In this document: positions 5,817-10,853 of the stretch, piece after piece
Numbering within the stretch: the first letter of the stretch is position 1
How the letters are laid out: every line of letters begins with the position of its first letter
From: an uncultured Solirubrobacteraceae bacterium
GTDB taxonomy: Bacteria; Actinomycetota; Thermoleophilia; Solirubrobacterales; Solirubrobacteraceae
DNA length: 11,292 nucleotides
NCBI GenBank assembly: GCA_902806215.1
Contig: CADCVT010000316.1
Span: 1-11,292 of the forward strand
Direction: 5' to 3'
Position numbers and translations under genes: made by a program
Notes under the pieces: model-generated
Seen by the model: the letters and a program-made list of their open reading frames with translations, nothing else
Databases searched by the model: none
Told to the model about the DNA's origin: nothing

Positions 5817-6727
5817 TGCCCTCCTTCGTCCTCGCGAACATCCTCCAGCCGCTCATCGACATCTTCGAGCCCGTCCTCGTGTTCTTCCACGACGACGTCG
5901 GAGTGAGCTGGGGCACGGCGATCGTCCTGCTGACGATCACGATTCGCGCGCTCCTCCTGCCGCTGACGCTCAAGCAGGTCAAGTCGATGCGGGCCCTCCA
6001 GCAGATCGCGCCGCTGATGAAGGAGGTGCAGGCGAAGTACAAGGAGGACAAGCAGCGCCAGCAGCAGGAGATGATGAAGCTCTACCAGGAGCACAAGGTG
6101 AACCCGTTCGCCTCGTGCCTGCCGCTTCTCGCGCAGCTGCCGGTCTTCATCGCGCTCTTCTACCTGCTCCAGGACGACCTGCGGAAGGACATCTGCGGCC
6201 AGACCGCCCGCCCGTGCGGCGAGCTCGGCGGCCAGGCGAAGGCCGAGTCCGAGTTCCTCTTCATCCCGGACATCACCGACAACGCGACGGGGTCGGTGCT
6301 CATCGCGCTGCTCGTCCTCTACGTCGGGTCCCAGCTCCTGTCGTCGCTCCTGATGAGCGTCTCGGCGGACAAGAACCAGCGGATGATCTTCCTCGCGCTG
6401 CCGTTCATCTTCATCCCGTTCGTCATCAACTTCCCGGCCGGCCTCCTCGTCTACTGGATCACGACGAACCTCTGGACGATCGTGCAGCAGTTCATCGTGA
6501 GACGAACCGTCGGGCCGGTGCAACCGGCGATGCAGCCCAAGGGCGACGACGGAGACGACGGGAACGGCGGGAAGGGCGGGAAGGGCGGCAAGGCGTCGCG
6601 GCTGCCCGGCGGGCCCTCGCCGAAGCCTGCTCCGGCGGGCGCGGTCGCCGCGAGCGGCACGCGCCGGTCGGCACCGCCGCCACCGCCGTCCAAGCGCAAG
6701 AAGAAGCGATCCGGGAGACGACGCTAG
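5816..6727 (+). CDS. yidC: Membrane protein insertase YidC (Oxa1 family)
   Basis: YidC inserts and folds inner-membrane proteins alone or with SecYEG. The 303-residue protein has five likely membrane segments: about 5-24 or 31-52 (first conserved segment), 97-118, 158-180, 189-205 and 208-227. The conserved arginine of the hydrophilic groove is Arg44 (TITIRALLLP). A charged cytoplasmic hairpin rich in K, Q and E runs from about 53 to 95. The outer loop after residue 118 holds Cys127 and Cys134, which could pair. The tail (233-303) is disordered-looking: acidic GDDGDDG, a GGK repeat, proline-rich stretches and a strongly basic end (KRKKKRSGRRR), perhaps for ribosome contact. The ATG start overlaps the yidD stop by one base; a longer upstream opening would lie within yidD. 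Confidence 0.95.
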   Translation: MPSFVLANILQPLIDIFEPVLVFFHDDVGVSWGTAIVLLTITIRALLLPLTLKQVKSMRALQQIAPLMKEVQAKYKEDKQRQQQEMMKLYQEHKVNPFASCLPLLAQLPVFIALFYLLQDDLRKDICGQTARPCGELGGQAKAESEFLFIPDITDNATGSVLIALLVLYVGSQLLSSLLMSVSADKNQRMIFLALPFIFIPFVINFPAGLLVYWITTNLWTIVQQFIVRRTVGPVQPAMQPKGDDGDDGNGGKGGKGGKASRLPGGPSPKPAPAGAVAASGTRRSAPPPPPSKRKKKRSGRRR

Positions 6728-7186
6728 ATGCCGTCCCAGAGCGAGATGCTCCAGACCCTGCTCGAACGCATCACCGGTGCGCTCGACCTCGACGCGACGG
6801 TCTCGGTGGTCGAGGACGACGAGACCATCACCGGCGTCGTCGACGGCGAGGACGTGGGCCTGTTCATCGGTCACCACGGGCACACGATCGAGGCCGTGCA
6901 GCATCTGGCCCAGCGGGTCGCCGGCGAGGCCACCGAGGGCGAGCGCCGACGGATCGTCGTCGACGCCGCCGGCTACCGGGCCAAGCGCGAGGTCATGCTG
7001 CAGCGCCAGGCCGACGAGGCCGCGGACAAGGCCCTCGAGTCCGGGCGCCCCGTCGCGCTCGACGCGATGACCTCGAGCGAGCGGCGGGTCGTGCACGAGT
7101 ACCTGCGCGATCGCGGCGACGTCGAGACCGAGAGCGAGGGCAACGAGCCCGATCGTCACCTCGTGGTCTCGCCCGTCAAGCCGTAG
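6728..7186 (+). CDS. khpB: RNA-binding protein KhpB (Jag family, KH and R3H domains)
   Basis: This is a KH-R3H RNA-binding protein, also named Jag or EloR, which in other bacteria partners KhpA and affects cell elongation and RNA stability. The 152-residue form lacks the N-terminal Jag-N domain, as is usual in actinobacteria. The KH domain spans about 23-80 with the GxxG loop IGHHGHT at 47-53. The R3H domain spans about 113-150, with Arg119 and His123 of the RxxxH signature in SSERRVVHEYL. The ATG follows the yidC stop with no gap. The 5-gene block from rpmH to khpB is probably one operon. Confidence 0.93.
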   Translation: MPSQSEMLQTLLERITGALDLDATVSVVEDDETITGVVDGEDVGLFIGHHGHTIEAVQHLAQRVAGEATEGERRRIVVDAAGYRAKREVMLQRQADEAADKALESGRPVALDAMTSSERRVVHEYLRDRGDVETESEGNEPDRHLVVSPVKP

Positions 7187-7195
7187 CGGGCCCCG

Positions 7196-7224
7196 CGTTT
7201 CACGTTCTTTCCCCCGGTGAAACA
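7196..7224 (+). repeat. 29-bp repeat, copy A: split parS-like pseudo-palindrome
   Basis: GTTTCAC (7197-7203) and GTGAAAC (7217-7223) are the two half-sites of the parS consensus, held apart by 13 bp that include a TTTCCCCCG run. The whole 29 bp match copy B at 7616-7644 in 27 positions; only the two bases after CACGT differ. It lies 9 nt before the LAGLIDADG-like gene, where an operator would be. Confidence 0.75.
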
Positions 7225-7232
7225 CTTCGGGG

Positions 7233-7640
7233 ATGACGCTCTCCCCCTTCGACCAGGGTCTCGTCGCCGGGATCCTCATCGGGCAGGGCTCGTTCGGTGG
7301 TGACGGCAAGCAGCCGCAGATCACGCTGCGGCTGCACGTCCGGCATGAGGCGCTCTTCCGGTGGCTCATGGAGCGGTTTCCGCGGACGAAGCTCTACGGC
7401 CCGTACCACCACGGCGACCGCTCGTACTTCCAGTGGATGGCGCGCGGGAAGGTGCTCGTGACCGACGTCCTCCCGGTTCTGGAGGAGGCGGTGACGCCCG
7501 AGCTCGACGCCTACGCAGCGGAACGGCTGTCGGAGATGACGACGAAGTACGCGGAGTTCATCGCGCGCGCCCGCGAGGCTGAGGAGCGGATCCGGGAGTT
7601 CGGGACGCACGAGGACGTTTCACGTGGTTTCCCCCGGTGA
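7233..7640 (+). CDS. Degenerate LAGLIDADG-like protein, function unknown
   Basis: I do not recognise a named gene. The 135-residue protein has one LAGLIDADG-like motif near the N-terminus: LVAGILIGQGSF at 10-21, followed by PQITLRLHVRHEALFRWLMERF, KLYGPY at 53-58 and a YFQWM strand. This is the motif-strand-helix order of LAGLIDADG homing endonucleases. In those enzymes the motif ends in an acidic residue that binds the catalytic metal. Here position 18 is Gln and position 16 is Ile, so cleavage is unlikely and DNA binding alone is more plausible. The C-terminus (about 88-122) is a charged helix. A one-motif protein of this size would act as a homodimer. The gene sits between khpB and rsmG, bracketed by 29-bp repeats, the second covering its stop codon. 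No clear Shine-Dalgarno precedes the ATG. Base composition resembles its neighbours. Confidence 0.7.
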   Translation: MTLSPFDQGLVAGILIGQGSFGGDGKQPQITLRLHVRHEALFRWLMERFPRTKLYGPYHHGDRSYFQWMARGKVLVTDVLPVLEEAVTPELDAYAAERLSEMTTKYAEFIARAREAEERIREFGTHEDVSRGFPR

Positions 7641-7644
7641 AACA
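7616..7644 (+). repeat. 29-bp repeat, copy B: split parS-like pseudo-palindrome
   Basis: GTTTCAC (7617-7623) and GTGAAAC (7637-7643) are separated by 13 bp, as in copy A, in the same orientation 420 bp away. This copy encodes the last residues (VSRGFPR) and stop of the LAGLIDADG-like protein, and ends 25 nt before the rsmG ATG. Confidence 0.75.
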
Positions 7645-7645
7645 A

Positions 7646-7663
7646 AAGGGGTCAGACCCCCTT
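7646..7663 (+). terminator. GGGGTCAGACCCC palindrome, possible terminator or REP-like element
   Basis: AAGGGG and CCCC(C)TT flank TCAGA; the core GGGGTCAGACCCC is a near-perfect palindrome. It follows the LAGLIDADG-like stop by a few bases and may end that transcript, although only two T residues follow. Similar palindromes are, from memory, dispersed in many high-GC genomes, so it could be a repeat unit. It argues against the GTG at 7637 as the rsmG start, since the palindrome would then be coding. Confidence 0.45.
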
Positions 7664-7669
7664 ACCCGC

Positions 7670-8380
7670 ATGGCCGCTGAGGCGGTCGAGGCTCGTCTCG
7701 CCGAGCTTGCCGCCGAACATGCGCTCGAGCCGCGGGCGGTCGAGGCGATCAGCCGGCTGCTGACGCTGGTCGCGACCGATCCGACGGCACCGACGACCGT
7801 GCGGCAGCTGCGCGAGGCCGTCGACGTCCACGTGGCTGATTCGCTCTCGGGCCTCGAGGTGCCGGCGGTGCGTGCGGCGGAGCGCATCGCGGATCTGGGT
7901 GCGGGCGCAGGATTCCCCGGCCTCGTGCTTGCCGCCGCGCTGCCCGCGGCCGACGTGGCGTTGGTTGAGAGCGTCGGGAAGAAGTGCACGTTCATGGCGC
8001 GAGCAATCGACGCGATCGGCGCGACGAACGCCGAGGTCGTGTGCGAGCGGGCGGAGGAGTGGCACGACGGCCTGGGGACGCAGGACGTGATCACCGTGCG
8101 CGCGGTGGCGCCGCTGAGCGTCCTTGCCGAGTACGCGGCGCCGCTCCTGCGCCTGGGGGGAACGCTCGTGGGGTGGAAGGCAGCGCGTGATCCAACTGAG
8201 GAGGACGCGGCGGCTCGCGCGGCGGAGGAGCTCGGGCTCGGGCCCGCCGAGATCGTGCCCGTGACGCCCTGGCCGGGGGTCACCGAGCGCCACCTGTACC
8301 TCTACTCGAAGCTTATGGAAACGCCAGAGCGCTTTCCCCGCCGTGCGGGAATGGCCCGCAAACGGCCACTCGGAGCCTGA
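7670..8380 (+). CDS. rsmG: 16S rRNA (guanine-N7)-methyltransferase RsmG
   Basis: RsmG methylates G527 (E. coli numbering) of 16S rRNA with S-adenosylmethionine; its loss gives low-level streptomycin resistance. The 236-residue product has HVADSL at 54-59, the SAM-binding loop DLGAGAGFPG at 75-84, LVESVGKK at 98-105, RAVAPL at 144-149, and the basic C-terminus TPERFPRRAGMARKRPL at 218-234. I use the ATG at 7670. A GTG at 7637 is in frame but would translate the repeat and palindrome just upstream (KQKGSDPLTR). Neither start has a good Shine-Dalgarno sequence. The gene lies 78 bp before parA in the conserved rsmG-parA-parB order. Confidence 0.94.
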   Translation: MAAEAVEARLAELAAEHALEPRAVEAISRLLTLVATDPTAPTTVRQLREAVDVHVADSLSGLEVPAVRAAERIADLGAGAGFPGLVLAAALPAADVALVESVGKKCTFMARAIDAIGATNAEVVCERAEEWHDGLGTQDVITVRAVAPLSVLAEYAAPLLRLGGTLVGWKAARDPTEEDAAARAAEELGLGPAEIVPVTPWPGVTERHLYLYSKLMETPERFPRRAGMARKRPLGA

Positions 8381-8444
8381 GGTCGAGCGTCAGAGGCATC
8401 GGTTCGCCGCCGAATCGTCGCGTTCGTCCGACCGTGGACGCCAG

Positions 8445-8450
8445 TACCTT
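8445..8450 (+). promoter_or_regulatory. Possible -10 box for parAB
   Basis: TACCTT (TAnnnT) ends 8 nt before the parA ATG, predicting transcription to start within 1-3 nt of the start codon. There is no Shine-Dalgarno sequence upstream of parA, which fits a leaderless message. The -35 region is not recognisable. Confidence 0.35.
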
Positions 8451-8458
8451 GACGGTCG

Positions 8459-9217
8459 ATGGGGACGGTGTACGCGATCGCGAACCAGAAGGGCGGCGTC
8501 GGCAAGACGACGACCGCCGTGAACGTCGCGGCGTGCATCGCCGAGGCCGGCTACCCGACGCTCCTCGTCGACATCGACCCGCAGGCCAACGCCACCGTGG
8601 GCCTCGGCGCCCCGAAGGACGGGCATCCGAGCATCTACGACGTCCTCTCGGGTGAGGCCGACGCGGCGTCGGCGCTGCGCGACACCGAGATCGACCGGCT
8701 GCGCCTGCTGCCGGCCCACCCGGACCTCGCGGGCGCGAACGTCGAGCTGCCACGGCAGCCGGGGTCCGAGCAGCTGCTCCGCCAGGCGCTCGCGCCGATT
8801 CGCGACCGCTTCGCCTACACGCTGCTCGACTGCCCGCCGTCGCTCGGGCCGCTCACCGTCAACGCGCTCGTCGCGGCCGACCGGGTGATCGTCCCCGTGC
8901 AGACCGAGTACTTCGCGCTCGAAGGGCTCGCCGGCTTGCTCGACACGTTGTCGCTCGTCCAGCGCGAGCTCAACCCGCGCCTGACCGTCGCCGGCATGAT
9001 CCTCACGATGCACGACGGGCGCACGCGGCTGGCCCGCGACGTCGAGCGCGAGGTGCGCGAGCACTTCCCGTCGCTCGTGTTCGAGACCGTGATCCCGCGC
9101 AACGTCCGCGTCGGCGAGGCGCCGAGCTTCGGCCGCCCCGTGATCCACCACGACCCGCATTGCGCCGGGTCTGACGCATACTTCGAGCTCGCCAAGGAAG
9201 TGGCGGCGCGTGGATAG
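8459..9217 (+). CDS. parA: Chromosome partitioning ATPase ParA (Soj)
   Basis: ParA is a deviant-Walker ATPase that forms a nucleoid-bound gradient and moves ParB-parS complexes apart. The 252-residue product lacks an N-terminal helix-turn-helix, as in chromosomal ParA/Soj. It shows the deviant Walker A KGGVGKTT at 11-18 with its signature Lys, DIDPQAN at 38-44, Walker B LLDCPPSLG at 122-130, and VIPRNVRVGEAPSFGRPV at 211-228, typical of the Soj group. An in-frame GTG at 8468 is a possible later start. parB follows after 12 nt, so the two form an operon. Confidence 0.95.
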   Translation: MGTVYAIANQKGGVGKTTTAVNVAACIAEAGYPTLLVDIDPQANATVGLGAPKDGHPSIYDVLSGEADAASALRDTEIDRLRLLPAHPDLAGANVELPRQPGSEQLLRQALAPIRDRFAYTLLDCPPSLGPLTVNALVAADRVIVPVQTEYFALEGLAGLLDTLSLVQRELNPRLTVAGMILTMHDGRTRLARDVEREVREHFPSLVFETVIPRNVRVGEAPSFGRPVIHHDPHCAGSDAYFELAKEVAARG

Positions 9218-9229
9218 AGAGGGCACGGA

Positions 9230-10147
9230 GTGCTGGAGCGGGACGACATGCGTTCTGAGGTGACCAAGGCGAAGTCCGCACCCTCGCGCGGAATGGGGCG
9301 CGGCCTCGCCGCGATCCTGTCGGTCTCCGAGCCCACGGATGGCGACGAGCTTCGCGAGCTTCCCGTCGACCTCATCGCGGCGAACGCCGATCAGCCGCGC
9401 AAGGCGTTCGACGAGGCCGCGCTCCAGGCGCTCGCCGGCTCGATCAGCGAGCGCGGCGTCCTCCAACCGGTCCTCGTCCGGCCGCTCGCCGGCGGCCGGT
9501 ACGAGCTCGTCGCGGGGGAGCGGCGCTGGCGTGCGGCGAAGCTCGCCGGCCTCGAGCAGGTCCCCGCGCTCGTGCGCACGCGGGACGACGCGCAGGCGCT
9601 CGAGGTCGCGCTGATCGAGAACATGGCCCGCGAGGACCTCAACCCGGTCGAGGAGGCGCGCGCCTGCGCCGCCCTGGTCGAGGAGCTGGGCCTGAGCCGC
9701 GAGGACGTCGGCCGTCGCGTCGGCCGCAGCCGCGTCGCGGTCTCGAACCTCCTGCGGCTGCTCGACCTGCCCGACGACGCGATAACGCTGATCGAGGCGG
9801 GCGACCTGTCCGAGGGCCACGGCCGCGCGCTCCTGCTCGCCGAGGATCACGACACGCGTCGGCGCCTCGCGCGCAGCGCGGTCGTCGAGGGCTGGTCCGT
9901 GCGCGTGCTCGAGACCCGCGCCCGCGAGGCGAACGCCGAAGCGCCCGGGCCCAGGGCCGGCGGCGGCACCCGCGCGGCACTGCATCCCGATCAGGAGGCG
10001 GCCGTCGCCGAGATCGCCGAGACGCTCGGAGGAGCCTTCGGGACGGACGTCCGCGTGAAGCCGAAGGGCACCCGTTTCAAGGTCGAGCTGGAGCTGGCGA
10101 CCATCGAGGAAGCAGCAGCGCTAGCCGCTAGACTGCGACCCCGCTGA
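9230..10147 (+). CDS. parB: Chromosome partitioning protein ParB (Spo0J)
   Basis: ParB is a CTP-dependent clamp that loads at parS and spreads on nearby DNA. The 305-residue protein has an N-terminal ParA-stimulating end with basic residues (about 12-27, SRGMGRGLAAIL at 19-30), the CTPase domain with GERRWRAAK at 96-104 and ENMAREDLNPVEEA at 130-143, and the helix-turn-helix LSREDVGRRVGRSRVAVSNLLRLL at about 155-178 that reads parS. A linker rich in A, G and P leads to a C-terminal dimer domain (250-305). The GTG start has GAGAGG 7-8 nt upstream; an ATG at 9248 is a weaker alternative. No intact parS (GTTTCACGTGAAAC) is present in the window; only the split sites at 7196 and 7616 resemble it. 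Confidence 0.95.
   Translation: MLERDDMRSEVTKAKSAPSRGMGRGLAAILSVSEPTDGDELRELPVDLIAANADQPRKAFDEAALQALAGSISERGVLQPVLVRPLAGGRYELVAGERRWRAAKLAGLEQVPALVRTRDDAQALEVALIENMAREDLNPVEEARACAALVEELGLSREDVGRRVGRSRVAVSNLLRLLDLPDDAITLIEAGDLSEGHGRALLLAEDHDTRRRLARSAVVEGWSVRVLETRAREANAEAPGPRAGGGTRAALHPDQEAAVAEIAETLGGAFGTDVRVKPKGTRFKVELELATIEEAAALAARLRPR
10129..10134 (+). promoter_or_regulatory. Possible -10 box for tRNA-Ile
   Basis: TAGACT, the hexamer typical of actinobacterial stable-RNA promoters, lies in the last codons of parB and ends 13 nt before the tRNA. No TTGAC-type -35 is seen at the right distance, so the tRNA may instead be co-transcribed with parB. Confidence 0.35.
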
Positions 10148-10221
10148 GGGCGATTAGCTCAGTCGGTTAGAGCGCATCTCTGATAAGGATGAGGTCCCAG
10201 GTTCGAATCCTGGATCGCCCA
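10148..10221 (+). tRNA. tRNA-Ile (anticodon GAT)
   Basis: A complete 74-nt cloverleaf is visible. The acceptor stem is GGGCGAT/ATCGCCC, the D stem GCTC/GAGC with loop AGTCGGTTA, the anticodon stem CATCT/GGATG (one G-T pair) with loop CTGATAA (anticodon GAT, isoleucine), a 5-nt variable loop, and the T arm CCAGG-TTCGAAT-CCTGG. The discriminator is A. CCA is not encoded. The first base directly follows the parB stop codon. Confidence 0.97.
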
Positions 10222-10225
10222 CTGA

Positions 10226-10249
10226 AAGGCCCGCCCAGGAGCGGGCCTT
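10226..10249 (+). terminator. Terminator after tRNA-Ile
   Basis: AAGGCCCGC and GCGGGCCTT form a perfect 9-bp stem with a 6-nt loop (CCAGGA), starting 5 nt after the tRNA. The tail CGTCGTTCT is only weakly T-rich, as is common in actinobacteria. It would end parAB and tRNA transcription. Confidence 0.75.
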
Positions 10250-10291
10250 CGTCGTTCTGGGAGGCGTCCGGGAGGGTCGCCCCCCGCCGGG

Positions 10292-10297
10292 TATGCT
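10292..10297 (+). promoter_or_regulatory. Possible -10 box for the bifunctional nuclease gene
   Basis: TATGCT is an excellent -10 match. It ends 7 nt before the GTG at 10305, predicting a leaderless transcript starting at or one base before that codon. This supports GTG 10305 over the ATG at 10293, which lies inside the -10 box itself. Confidence 0.45.
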
Positions 10298-10304
10298 CCC
10301 CCCG

Positions 10305-10802
10305 GTGCAGGAGATGGTCATCTACGGCGTCTCGTTCGACATGGTGGGCAAGCAGCCGATCGTGCTCCTCAAGACCGTCGACTCCAACAAGTTCCTCCCC
10401 ATCTGGATCGGCCACCCCGAGGCGGCCGCGATCCTCATGAAGCTCCAGGGAGCGAGCACGCCGCGCCCCATGACGCACGACCTCATGTGCGACATGCTGG
10501 GCGAGCTCGAGGTGCGCTGCACCCAGGTGTCCGTCACGGAGCTGCGCGAGAACACGTTCTTCGCCACGATCACCCTCTCCATGGGCGGCCGCGACATCGA
10601 GATCGACTCCCGGCCCTCCGACGCGCTCGCACTGGCGGTGCGCTCCGGCGCCCCGATCTTCGCCGCCGAGGAGGTCATCGCCGAGTCGGCGATCGAGTTC
10701 GAGCACGAGGTCGAGGACCAGGAAGAGGTCGTCGAGAAGTTCAAGGACTTCCTCGACCGCGTGACCCCCGAGGACTTCCTCGGGGGCGAACCGAACGGGT
10801 AA
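10305..10802 (+). CDS. Bifunctional nuclease family protein (DUF151)
   Basis: This belongs to the DUF151 or bifunctional nuclease (BFN) family, with members such as Rv1829 of Mycobacterium tuberculosis. Plant members show DNase and RNase activity, but bacterial roles are poorly defined. The 165-residue protein has the family blocks QPIVLLK at 17-23, FLPIWIGHPEAAAI at 30-43, RPMTHDLM at 54-61, and RPSDALALAVRSGAPIF at 103-119. The C-terminus is acidic (HEVEDQEEVVEKF). I chose GTG 10305 because TATGCT lies 7 nt before it; ATG 10293 and ATG 10314 are in-frame alternatives. The gene follows the tRNA-Ile terminator, so it is a separate unit, and it is convergent with the next gene. Its final codons contain a 9-bp hairpin (10765-10786). 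Confidence 0.9.
   Translation: MQEMVIYGVSFDMVGKQPIVLLKTVDSNKFLPIWIGHPEAAAILMKLQGASTPRPMTHDLMCDMLGELEVRCTQVSVTELRENTFFATITLSMGGRDIEIDSRPSDALALAVRSGAPIFAAEEVIAESAIEFEHEVEDQEEVVEKFKDFLDRVTPEDFLGGEPNG
10765..10786. repeat. GC-rich hairpin in the 3' end of the bifunctional nuclease gene
   Basis: CCCCCGAGG and CCTCGGGGG form a perfect 9-bp stem with an ACTT loop, ending about 14 bases before the stop codon. The encoded residues (TPEDFLGGE) leave room for synonymous choice, so the stem may be selected, for example as an mRNA 3' structure. Confidence 0.4.
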
Positions 10803-10819
10803 TCGCGCAGAGCGCGATT
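10801..10819. terminator. Hairpin 1 of the convergent terminator region
   Basis: AATCGCGC and GCGCGATT form a perfect 8-bp stem with a 3-nt loop, overlapping the stop codon of the bifunctional nuclease gene and followed by CCCTT. It lies between convergent genes, so it could act on both strands. Confidence 0.55.
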
Positions 10820-10829
10820 CCCTTGGAAC

Positions 10830-10846
10830 AATCGCCTGGAGCGATT
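10830..10846. terminator. Hairpin 2 of the convergent terminator region
   Basis: AATCGC and GCGATT form a 6-bp stem with loop CTGGA, followed by CTTCC on the plus strand and by GTTCC on the minus strand. It shares the AATCGC/GCGATT arms with hairpin 1 and sits 8 bp before the end of the minus-strand gene, which it may terminate. Confidence 0.5.
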
Positions 10847-10853
10847 CTTCCGG

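Noticed and set aside
5756..7369. 537-codon minus-strand frame opposite yidC and khpB
   Set aside because: Repetitive Leu/Arg/Glu/His composition mirrors the yidC and khpB codons, and no motif is present.
7637..7669. GTG at 7637 as the rsmG start
   Set aside because: It would translate the end of repeat B and the palindrome, has no Shine-Dalgarno sequence, and adds 11 residues that do not look like the RsmG N-terminus.
7146..7676. CRISPR-like array from the 29-bp repeats
   Set aside because: Only two copies, 420 bp apart, with a gene between them and no cas genes; this is not a CRISPR array.
8390..9985. 531-codon minus-strand frame opposite parA and parB
   Set aside because: Antisense shadow of two clear genes; composition is typical of reverse-frame translation.
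10148..10221. tRNA-Ile as an integration site of a mobile element
   Set aside because: No integrase, no repeated tRNA 3' end and no foreign-looking genes occur downstream within the window.
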